A stretch of 64,000 nucleotides of DNA from Stereum hirsutum FP-91666 SS1 (Eukaryota > Basidiomycota > Agaricomycetes > Russulales > Stereaceae): assembly GCF_000264905.1 (NCBI RefSeq), contig NW_006763142.1, positions 165,353 through 229,352 on the forward strand. Reading direction: 5' to 3'. Under the pieces are notes generated by a model. The model saw nothing but the letters and a program-made list of their open reading frames with translations. It was not told the DNA's origin and searched no databases. Positions within the stretch are counted from its first letter, which is position 1, and every line of letters starts with the position of its first letter. Both the position numbers and the translations under genes were made by a program. Shown in pieces: positions 1-8,556 of this stretch.

Positions 1-688
1 CATAACCCGTCGTCCCACAGAATGTCTCCATATACGCCCCTTTGTCAAACTCCCTCGTGAACCCAAAATCACCGAGCTTAACACGACACCTCTCATCCAG
101 CAATACATTCTCGAGCTTCAAATCGCGATGGACGATACCCTTGTCATGTATATAATTGACCGCGAGACACAGCTGGCCGAAGATGATCCTAGCTTCGTCC
201 TCGGTGAGACGGCCCTTCTCTGCGAGGTAATCGAAGAGCTCTCCGCCGGAACATAGTTCAGTGACGAGCCAGATGGAAGACTCTGTCGCGATGATCTCGT
301 ACAGCTGGGTAACATGCGGGTGGTGCAGTTGGCGGTGATGGTGGATTTCGCGGGTAAGGGTTGCAGAGAGGCCCTTCGGGATCTGCTTGATGGCGACTCT
401 GGTCGATGTGAGACGGTGTGTACCTAGACGAACTTTTCCGTACGCTCCTTTGTACGTCGAAGTGTGATTTAGACAGATCAAGGTTCAGAACCACCGCGAA
501 ACAGGAACGGACGATGGCCGGCCTGAGATGAAACACACACCTTCGCCGATGACTTTGCCTAGTGTGTAGTTCCCGACGACTTTGATCTTCGTGGACGAGA
601 GCTCCTTGCCGAGTTCGTTGTACGCGCTCACTAGTTGCGCTTTGTAGTTCTGGGCTACCGAGCCCGATTGTTTGTGCCCTGGTGGCAT
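1..688 (-). CDS. CAMK-type serine/threonine protein kinase, N-terminal part (3' end beyond window)
   Basis: N-terminal half of a protein kinase running off the left edge. Exon 1 is 541-688 and exon 2 is 1-447; the 93-bp GT-AG intron joins codons so that the glycine loop reads GEGAYGKVRLG. Visible kinase landmarks in order: that P-loop, the VAIKQ lysine, the hinge region (WLVTELCSGGELFDYL), the catalytic loop HRDLKLENVLL, the DFGF metal-binding motif, and the start of the activation segment (TFCGTTGY). KLEN in the catalytic loop and the FCGT activation segment point to the CAMK/CAMKL group; a Kin4/Kin1-like identity is a guess. The start follows only a short leader (MPPGHKQSG) and is supported by the splice frame. 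Substrate and role cannot be read from this fragment. Confidence 0.85.
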
Positions 689-1146
689 GGCTTGATGGTG
701 CGAATGTGAAGTATCGATGTGTACAAGAAGAAATCAAAGCAGAAAGAGAAAAAAGAGACGTCAAAATGTTGGAAAGTAAAGAGAGGCGCAGGCGCGGGGG
801 CCTAGGGAGTTGTAGTAGACAGGATAGTAGAGGGTGAGGGTAACTGAGCCGTCGTTGCCTCGTTCTCCATCAACGACACCCATTCCGCTCCGCATCGCTC
901 GTGTGAATCTTTCACCCGGCTGGGACGCGTGGCGTTGGGCCACACCATGGTCACCCCGGCCCTTTCACTCGCACGACGACGTTGAGATCGCAATACTTGT
1001 CCAACACGCTTTGCAATTCACTCAATTCTACTAGTAACTGGAACCATCATTGAGGACACGCTCTTCCATGGACGAGACAACTACGAGATAGTACAGGCGT
1101 ATTCATCCAAGAAACATTCTCAAGCAGAGACCCCTTCCTCTGACAT
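689..1146. other. Intergenic, kinase upstream region and 3' flank of the small precursor gene
   Basis: No gene seen. The end near the kinase should hold its promoter and leader. At 1066-1083 there is an 18-base stretch that matches 1968-1985 at about 16 positions; both lie just past the last exon of the two tandem precursor genes, so they look like duplicated 3' flanks. Confidence 0.5.
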
Positions 1147-1543
1147 CTAGTAACAGCAGGCGCTCTATGATTCATGTCAGCGACGTGATGCTGGGATGTG
1201 TAGTAGGTGATAACTTACGGCACCGGCGATAGTACGCTTCTCTTCCTCGGTTTCCTCCTCCATGAACTTGAGGATCTACACAAGGAGTGAGCCATGATAA
1301 ATTCCCAAAAACCTCACCCGTCGAGAACTTACTGCGGCGAGCGCATCTGGAGAAAGGCAGAAAGGACCGTCTCTTGACACGTCCTCGAGCTTCAAGGGAT
1401 CATTGGTGGCTAGAATAGAGCGCTCACTTAACGCACGAGTAAAAGTTATGTCCATCAAGTGTACGAGACTCACAACTCAGACTAGCAGACGCGATAGTCG
1501 TACTGGAGAGAGCGAGGAGGGCGTAAACAAAGGTGAACTTCAT
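1147..1543 (-). CDS. Small secreted Kex2-processed peptide precursor with a single C-terminal core (RiPP-type paralogue)
   Basis: Four exons (1474-1543, 1333-1409, 1219-1275, 1147-1164) close in frame to a 73-aa protein. Residues 1-20 form a signal peptide (MKFTFVYALLALSSTTIASA). The middle is a short leader, followed by an acidic run EEETEEEKR whose KR is a Kex2 site. The last ten residues, TIAGASACCY, sit directly after KR and end the protein. Exon phases, the leader start (TNDPLK versus TNGVLK) and the intron before the final S correspond one to one with the larger repeat precursor at 2104-3207, so this is its tandem paralogue reduced to one unit. The core differs strongly: two Cys and a terminal Tyr replace VYYMS. 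In the genome the sequence past the stop still reads ATGTCAGAGGAAG, equivalent to MSEE, so the TAG may have shortened an ancestral core. Product and activity are unknown. Confidence 0.7.
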
Positions 1544-2103
1544 GGGCAGAGAAGCGAAGGGAAGTGAGTGTTGGCTCTCCTCATGCTCTGAGTACTTGAA
1601 AGGCATGATCTGCGACGCTGAATCATACGTAGTCCGTCTCGGAGTATCTTGTCGTAATTTGTTGGCAAAGGAAGAGTGTCACATACCCACATACCAATGA
1701 CTCAATTCAGGGCACAAAGATCCTGAACCACTTCGTGCACTATGCATGTCAGATACTTTTGGCAAGCTCTTGTGTGAGTGGAAAGGAACCCGACTGGGAT
1801 GTGCGGTGTCAGTCAACAGTGACACGCAACACGGCCATGAGCATTTTTCCCATCTCGAAGACGAGTCGCACAACAACCGTCTTTCACGACCCTCAATCAT
1901 AAGGTCTGATAGGGAGATAGCATTCCGAGTATGGTCTCAACGTCGAGATTCCCAAAAAAGAGATCTTTCATGGAGGAGACAACTATAAACAACGTATAGA
2001 CGCACATATCCCAAAGTTTCATATACAATCAAGAGACACCGAGAGCGTACCCAATGGTCTGTGTAAACCAAGGTCCTACAGTCCGGGGCATACGACGATG
2101 TTC
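1544..2103. other. Spacer between tandem precursor genes
   Basis: No gene seen. It should contain the promoter of the small precursor and the 3' flank of the repeat precursor, including the duplicated 18-base stretch at 1968-1985. Confidence 0.5.
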
Positions 2104-2921
2104 TCACGCAGAGGCCTCCTCTTCCGCCGACATGTAATAGACGCTCTGAAACCCATGTCAGACGTGAACACCATGATCTCAAGTGAATGATAACTTACAG
2201 CACCGATAGCACGCTTGTCTTCCTCGGAGCGTTTCGCCTCCTCTTCCTCCGACATATAGTAGACAATCTAGTTTGTCAATTAATTTAAGTCAGATACCAC
2301 TAAAGAATTGACGAAGAGTAGACAAGCTCACAGCTCCGATGGCACCTACGACGACGGAAAAACGACAGCTAGTTAATCAGCAGCAATGAAGACAGCTTCA
2401 AAACATAAGGCACTTACGCTTGTCAGCCTCAGCACGCTTGGCATCCTCTTCCTCTGACATGTAGTAGACGCTCTAAGACCAGATCAGCAACAAGATAGGT
2501 TATGCAAGTTGAGAAGACGCTATAGCTCACAGCACCGATAGCGCGCTTCTCTGCCTCAGCACGCTTCGCCTCTTCCTCCTCCGACATGTAGTAAACGCTC
2601 TGAGACCCATGTCAGTTACGAGACGGGAGATACTTATGAAATGAGCGGTCGCAACGTACAACGCCGATGGCACGTTTCTCATCCTCGGAGCGTTTAGCCT
2701 CGTCTTCTTCAGACATGTAGTAGACACTCTGAGAGTCAGGTCAGCGACGAGACAGGTAATATACAATGAGTGATCGTTGCTTACAGCACCGATAGCACGC
2801 TTTTCTTCCTCGGAGCGTTTGGCCTCCTCTTCTTCGGACATGTAATAGACGCTCTGTGGGAAGTGAGTCAAAGTGAACCCTTAAAAAGACAAGAACTAGT
2901 ATCTTACCGCGCCAATGGCAC
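2104..2921 (-). repeat. Six tandem core-peptide units spread over eight exons
   Basis: Four exons of exactly 69 nt (2785-2853, 2660-2728, 2531-2599, 2199-2267) each encode one 23-aa period. A further period is split 55+14 nt (2418-2472 and 2332-2345) by an extra intron inside the Arg codon of the second KR, and the same split joins the leader exon 3035-3076 to 2908-2921. The terminal 42-nt exon is a truncated unit. The repeat therefore includes its own introns. Confidence 0.85.
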
Positions 2922-3207
2922 CTACAGCACCCGAAAATTTTCAAGGACGATTGTTAGTTGGCAGGCCAAAGTATCAGGAGAAATATGATGTATATTGCAG
3001 CAGGGTAGGCCGCAAGTGAATTAAGCAGACGTACGCTTGTCCTTCAAGGGTTCGCGCTTCAAGACGCCATTGGTGGCTAGAATGAATGCTAGATCAGTTC
3101 CCGGACGATAACAATGTTCCCGAGAAATCAAACTGACAACCAACAATAGGAGACGCAGTGGCTGTAATGGCAAGAGCGAGGAGAGCGGAGACAAGTGTCA
3201 ACTTCAT
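2104..3207 (-). CDS. Secreted repeat precursor with six KR-bounded Tyr-rich core peptides (dikaritin/KEP-type RiPP precursor)
   Basis: Ten exons (3141-3207, 3035-3076, 2908-2921, 2785-2853, 2660-2728, 2531-2599, 2418-2472, 2332-2345, 2199-2267, 2104-2145) total 510 nt and encode 169 aa. Residues 1-18 are a signal peptide (MKLTLVSALLALAITATA). A leader with KR sites (LKREPLKDKR) is followed by six units of about 23 residues: AIGA, then S or I, VYYMSEEEEA, KR, a spacer such as SEEE or AEAE, KR. The last unit lacks the KR tail and ends in EEEASA. Only conservative changes separate units, mostly in the acidic spacer; AIG and VYYMS are kept. Dibasic KR on both sides fits Kex2 release in the Golgi, as in ustiloxin-type precursors where a short Tyr-containing core is repeated. 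In every unit an intron cuts the core between AIGA/V and (S/I)VYYMS in phase 0. Gene prediction pipelines would easily miss the two 14-nt exons. The mature product is unknown. Confidence 0.85.
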
Positions 3208-3300
3208 GTTGAGGGACGAAGGAGGTGTTGATGGGCGAACAAGAAGACTGAAGAGGACACAGAGAAGGGAGTCTGGTCAGTGCTAGCTCTAAAACCAACA

Positions 3301-3306
3301 CTTATA
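3301..3306 (-). promoter_or_regulatory. TATA-like box of the repeat precursor
   Basis: TATAAG on the minus strand lies about 95 bp before the ATG of the repeat precursor, a usual distance for a fungal core promoter. Position and sequence only. Confidence 0.45.
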
Positions 3307-4334
3307 TCAGGAAACATACGAGCGACGCTGTTCGCATGACACGGACATCCCTCAGGCTGACACGAGCTATCCTGCTACCTATCTCAGTACGTTAGTTGCA
3401 TTCTTGCCTTGCTGGAGATGATTGGAAAAAAGATCACATGCCGACGGTTCAACTTTAGACTTGCGGTAGGTACAAAGAACATCGAACCCTTTACGCCCCC
3501 TGGAAGAAGAACACATTCGCCTACCACACTCAATTGTCAAATGAGCATCGTGAAACGGCTCATGCGGTTCACAACATGGGTTTCGTGTGGAGGTAGGAAG
3601 CCATCAGCAGAAGACGCGTCAATGATCGTGGAGGTTCTTCTCCATCAAAATGCTGCCCTGAGGATTTGGAGAAACAGGCCGCCGAGAATTTTCCTGGATA
3701 GTTGGTAGCCAAAGTAGCGAGCCTGCCAGTGGGTATGGTGGGGCTACTAGCCTGAGAAACACCAGCATGAACGAAGGTTCAGTGCTCTGTGCTATAATAA
3801 CCAAACAAATAGGAGTATCGCATGTTCTACCAGAAATGTTTTCGACGAAATGGTCGGGTAGTACCTTGTAGCTCAGCATATACTGCAAATCGTGGACACT
3901 GGACAGTAGTGACGGAAGAAAACCGTGAGTCGTGACACGGCGAAAAAACGGAACAAGCCGGTTGAGTTCCACGTGACCATCTAGACATTTCCCGCTGAAT
4001 TTCCTTTCTCAATACACTCTTCCAGTTTCTTTTCACCGTTGTGGTCGACGATGCCTGCCAATACCGACCATATCGCTTACTCTATGCTGTTCAGAGTCTC
4101 AGATTAAGCCAGGCTCGGGAGCTGGAAAGGAAGCCAGGGCCATACGAGGATGCCTTTTTCATGTCCGAACAGCGGTATTACCTCTCCAATGTCTCCCTGT
4201 CATTAGGCTGTGCCTCTGGGATTCTTCGGTTCTGCCGTAGCGGAACATGCGGGTCATAGAAGTGGAGGGCACGCAAGTCATATCCAAATGCTCTAGTGAT
4301 GGTCACGACCGTGCCCGTACGTTGTGCCGCGGCG

Positions 4335-4385
4335 TCGTGTTGCATGCCTCACAGAAATCACCATCGACCCTCTGGATCCAGCTGA
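4335..4385 (+). pseudogene. Possible relic of a second UstYa/DUF3328 C-terminal segment
   Basis: One frame reads CLTEITIDPLDPA, which parallels CASDTTLDPLDVT in exon 4 of the intact gene at 4470-5258. The DNA GACCCTCTGGAT is identical in both and the bases before it are similar. No HxxHC motif or open frame surrounds it, so if real it is a decayed duplicate. Confidence 0.35.
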
Positions 4386-4469
4386 GAGAAGATTCAGACA
4401 AGGCTATCGTTGTTCTTTCTACCCGTCGTGTTTACCTCAGACTTCGTCTCCCGCAAAAATTCGCAGTCC

Positions 4470-5258
4470 ATGCCTTTCGTCTGGAGGTTGCCTACTCTTC
4501 TTCATGTCGCCATGGCGTCTCTGGCTATAAGCCTCACGCTCAATGTTTTCACAGCCCGCAGACTTGTCAGGCAAAAGGCAGACCAAGTCCGCCATTATAG
4601 TGTGTATATGATTCTCTTATCGTTAGTATTGCCCCTAACCATGTTCACCTCACGATAGGCTACGAGGATGACGATTACCCAAACCGGCTGCCGCTCTACG
4701 TTCCTCCTGTTGCCCTGGTGTTTGAAGACTCTGAAAAATTCGGCATCTCAGACTTGGACGCATGGGGTGAATGGAGGACCACAGATTCATTCCCTAAAGC
4801 CAACGGGTTCGTCAGATTGGGACCCAACGGTGAGCGACATTCTACCCACTCTAGCTTCCGATTGGTTGTATTGAACCAGTCGTAAAGGACGTCCTTTCGG
4901 ATTAAGCATGTTCCACCAAATGCATTGCCTTCAGATGATTCGCGGAGCTATTCTTGCCGGGGGCGCAGATTACGATTATGTGCATACTAAACACTGTTTC
5001 AACCTCATTCGACAGGTATTTACTTTGATAGCCTTCGCGTTTGCACCACCACTCACATCGTTGACTGCCGGCAAGGCGATCTTATGCGCCTCAGATACTA
5101 CCCTTGACCCTCTGGATGTCACGCTCGATGGTAAGCTGGCGGGTGCTGACGGACTGGGACAAACGCATGTCTGTCGAAATTGGGAGAAGGTGTACGAGTT
5201 TGTGTATAAGAATCAGTTGAGTGAGGCGTGGAATATGAGCTCAAGCTCGGAGACATAA
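4470..5258 (+). CDS. UstYa-type (DUF3328) oxidase
   Basis: Four exons (4470-4599, 4659-4829, 4888-5015, 5076-5258) encode 203 aa, a usual length for DUF3328 proteins. One N-terminal membrane helix lies at about residues 8-30 (LLHVAMASLAISLTLNVF). The family hallmark, two HxxHC motifs, is intact: HQMHC at residues 110-114 and HTKHC at 133-137. A typical C-terminal segment with HVCRNWEKVYEF follows. In ascomycetes UstYa-family proteins carry out oxidative cyclisation of Kex2-released Tyr-containing peptides such as ustiloxins, acting in the secretory pathway. Position beside two KR-repeat precursors suggests the same job here; that is inference. The start at 4470 gives a standard short cytosolic tail. 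An in-frame ATG at 4410 or an unrecognised 5' exon is possible, so the first residues are the least certain part. Confidence 0.9.
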
Positions 5259-5949
5259 TGTTATCGGTGTACCTTCCTCGCTCCTAGGCTCCTTCCGATA
5301 ATTTGATCCATGAGCTATCTCGTCGTAGAGTAAACCCGTCGAGGGGCCGTCAAACGCGTACAAGGGATCATCAGGAGACCTCCTGGTACGTGCCCTTGAT
5401 GAAATCTTGGGCGGCATCTCCTTTGTTCTCACCATTATTTGAGCATAGACCAGGGTCCGAACCTAAGATGTTAGACACAAGTACTTCAACCGCCTACGTT
5501 CATCCTGCATCATGCGGTGAAGTGCCCAACCCATGTGGGGTACTCGATCGCACGTCTTCGAACCTGAGATAGACTTATCACCAACTGCCCCTTAACGACC
5601 TCCAGACTACTTGTATTCCGTGTGTTTTTTGGGATCTCCGGGCTCGCATCATATCTGCCAATCGCGTCCCAAGAGTAGAGTAGGAGGAGTACTTAGAGTC
5701 CCCGCTAAGCGTGATAGGCGCCTGTGGAGGGATACAGGGCGCAAAGAGATCATGGGTTCTTTCGCCATTCCCGGGGAATAGGGTATGTACGGGTCGCTTT
5801 TCCAGTCTGATCCGCTGATGCAGAGAACTTCTTCGATTCAGTCGCTTACTCCCCTTGAGGGTTTCAGTGTGGTCTCAGTAGCTAACAGTCGCATTCCCAG
5901 CCTCATTATATCCCCTATACTCCTTCATCGCGTCTGCAAATCCGCATCT
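5259..5949. other. Intergenic region
   Basis: No gene seen between the UstYa-like gene and the membrane-anchored gene that follows. It should hold the terminator of the first and promoter of the second. Confidence 0.5.
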
Positions 5950-6857
5950 ATGTTCAGCACAAATGCATCTTCCTCTGCGGACTATGTTCCCCTTATCACC
6001 ACTGTGAACCAGTCGGAAGACCGACGATGGAAGGAATCTTCTCGTCCGGAAGCAGCACAGACTTCCGCAACTCAGTGGATTTTGACCGCCTTGATTTCTA
6101 TTGTGGCCATATCTTCCGCGTTGTTCTCTTTCAACCTATCTAGTGCTCCGTCTCTGCCGCTAGACCCTGCTGGCCTCGAAAAACTGAAGCCTTATCCTAA
6201 CTTGGAGAAAACCTCGGAGTTATTTTCCGAAAAGAATGGTGCGTTTATTTCACCCCTTCATACTGCAAAGCTAATTTTATTCCTAGCACCGAAGACATGG
6301 TTTCCAAATACAATCGTCCATACTAGCTCAGTTGAACCAGACAAGCTCAGTACTCCTAGTAGTCACGTTCTTCTCAGTTCGACGGTAAGCGTCAAGCCTA
6401 GTAAGCCCGTTACTTTTCATACCGACTTAAAAAGCCTTCGCACCAGGAGTCGACCTTCTTCCGCTGGTCAACCTCTTTCCAAGAATATGCCCTCTGCTAC
6501 ATCACCGCCTTTGTTAGCAATGCTTCTACTCTCGCCTCAAGTACGAAATCATTCACATCTACAGGCAACATCTCTGCTCTCGAAGTCTGGAACGTCACTT
6601 CCATATCATCCTCCCAGTTTAAGTCCGGGTTTACCTGGTCTACTCGTCCCCGGCGTCTCAACCTCATAGGCACCACGAATTTCTCATCCGAGCACGCTAG
6701 AGAAGGGGAGATGGGTTGGCAGCTGAAGCCTCCGACCCCGCGGTTTGAGTGTGGCGGGACGAGGGAGACCATGATCGAGGTGGCCTGCCCAGAAGAGGCT
6801 GCTGGATGTAAGCTGGAATTTGAGCAGGTATTTTCCGAGCCGGCGTTATGTAAGTAG
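5950..6857 (+). CDS. Membrane-anchored basidiomycete protein (signal-anchor plus extracytoplasmic beta-type domain)
   Basis: Three exons (5950-6238, 6287-6384, 6447-6857) give about 265 aa. After a cytosolic N-terminus (SSSADYVPLITT) there is one membrane helix at about residues 39-60 (WILTALISIVAISSALFSF). A Pro/Tyr segment LEKLKPYPNLEK comes next, then a domain with several N-glycosylation sites and the end pattern FECGGTRETMIEVACPEEAAGCKLEFEQ. This layout (helix, L+xPxPYxxL, C-terminal cysteines with a CxxEF motif) recurs in a large uncharacterised Agaricomycete family; I infer similarity to But2-like folds from memory of that pattern and cannot verify it. The end is uncertain: an intron with donor GTAAGT at the stop could add a short tail. 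Adjacent to the UstYa-like gene, so possibly part of the peptide cluster. Confidence 0.6.
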
Positions 6858-7141
6858 TCCTATTTTATTTGTGTGTGTGTGCGTGTGTGGAGGCACGATG
6901 CTCACATGAAGACTTCAGCGTTTGATTTGCAGGAGCTTCGTTGATAACATACTCGACTATGCCAAATCTTACTGAAACTTGTGGGTAAAGAGCCTTGCTG
7001 CTCATATTCAGCCAAATTCGGCATCTGCTTTGTTACGGGTAACCACCAATGGAACACCCTAGAAGAACGTTTCATTTCACCTCCTGACAACTAGGATCAT
7101 ACAGCAACGCTTGTAACTAATACACTGGACTCTTTGCACCC

Positions 7142-8029
7142 CTAATACTTGACGTCCAAGTTCTTGAATCTCACCTCCGTCCCCGATCCCAAGGGGCTAC
7201 ACCCCATCACCCCGATCCAAACATCCTCGTCGTCCTTCAAGCCGAAGTTCGTCACGTCACGGATCACGACCCATTCCCCTTCAAGCTTAGCAGAAACTTT
7301 GACGCGAGCGCCAAGTCTCTGGATCTGGAAGGAGGAGTAGGAATCGGAGGGAAGAGGCGAGGGGTAAGCAGGAAGGAGGGACCAGTCCGAGAAGGGCGAG
7401 GTCACGACGGCTGAGAACCAGGCTTTGTTCTCGGTGTACTGTGTGATGAAGCAGAGGTATAAGAGACTGTCAGAACAATTGGAGCCAGTGGTAGCGCAGG
7501 AAGGGGAGGATACCTCGACACCTGTCTTGATCCATGAGCTCTTAGATTGGTAGAGCATGAGCGTAGCTTGATCACTACATATTCGGGAAAGAAAGTTAAA
7601 TAAGCACTTTGTCTGTTGGTGAGTAAATAATATACTGACAACTGATCGAATGAAAGAACAATCCAATTCCAATGACTTATCAACTTCCTCATCTGAGTTA
7701 CGTGGGTGTCAAGGCATCAAACAAACCTCGTCCTTCCAATCTCCTCCCATCTCGACCTCAGCCGTCCACTCTGGCTTCCCCTTCTCGAGAACGAGACCTA
7801 GAAGAGGACCGGTTGATCGCCAGGCCTGGCCGGTCCTCCACCAATCCGTTTTCGCATTTGTCTGGGAAGGGGGCAGTGTTAGTTGTAGACTAAATGTAGT
7901 CAAAGATGGCCTGGAGTAGTCGGGACCGCTGACCTGGATAGAGACGGTCGATCCTTCGTCAGAAATGTGATGCTTGCAAGAGTCAAACTCGGGGTGGTAA
8001 GAGAGCTGAGAGAATGAGATCGGAGACAT
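7142..8029 (-). CDS. DUF1349 family protein (concanavalin A-like fold)
   Basis: Three clear exons: 7727-8029, 7514-7574 and 7142-7438. The order of motifs matches DUF1349 proteins: SGPDYSRPS, TDWWRTG, a GDWK strand, DQATLMLYQSKSSWIKTGVE, YTENKAWFSAVVTSPFSDWSL and a C-terminal IGVMGCSPLGSGTEVRFKNLDV. Members have a beta-sandwich like concanavalin A; the yeast-type annotation 'regulation of enolase 1' belongs here but the biochemical role is unknown. The last intron (7439-7513) closes cleanly. The junction between exons 1 and 2 does not: exon 2 needs two bases from upstream, so a microexon or an unusual donor lies between 7575 and 7726. Coding length would be about 220 aa. Confidence 0.8.
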
Positions 8030-8556
8030 GCTTGATGGACGTTATCAGGTAGAGCTTTGGAATCTTCAAGCACCGAAAGAGCGACCTGATATACTCGTAC
8101 AAGTCAATCAAGAATGGGCTTTGAGATTCCTTCCAAGGAAGACGATTTGTACTGAATAGCAAAGTGACACGTCTGAGAGTCAGGCGCTACGCTAAGAGAG
8201 TACGTGGCGTACAGTAGCAGAGCGAGCGATCCGATTTGGAAGCTGAAGGAATTTCAATAGAGTGAGCTTTGGACCGGGGAGTCAACGAAAAGTCGTAGGA
8301 AACATATGATCAGCTGCCACCAGCCCGTCAATGAGGTGGTTAGAAGAATCAGAGTGTGGCGCTCGGGCCACATCCATAAATAATGTAGCACCTTTACTTG
8401 TACGGAGCTTTTGATGATCTCACTCCGTCACACTTCACGATATTATTGTCCCTCAGGCTCTCCGTCTTCATCGTTCTCGGATTTTTAATCGTGAGCTAGC
8501 TGGTACAAAAGCACCAAACTTTTATCCTTAGCTCTTCTCGATCATCTGTCAAGCTT
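8030..8556. other. Intergenic region
   Basis: No gene seen. It lies upstream of the DUF1349 gene and downstream of the GFA-domain gene, both on the minus strand. Confidence 0.5.

Larger units (their letters stand above)
3208..4469. other. Divergent intergenic region between repeat precursor and UstYa-like gene
   Basis: No complete gene seen. It holds the precursor promoter and, at 4335-4385, a fragment resembling the C-terminal coding part of the neighbouring UstYa gene. Around 3680-3715 a short stretch (gaattttc, then gttgg and agccaaagta) resembles the precursor's second intron near 2933-2973. Upstream coding exons for the UstYa N-terminus cannot be excluded. Confidence 0.5.

Noticed and set aside
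3619..3972. 117-codon minus-strand frame between the precursor and the UstYa gene
   Set aside because: Considered as a possible second cluster enzyme, but it has no HxxHC, membrane helix or other family feature.
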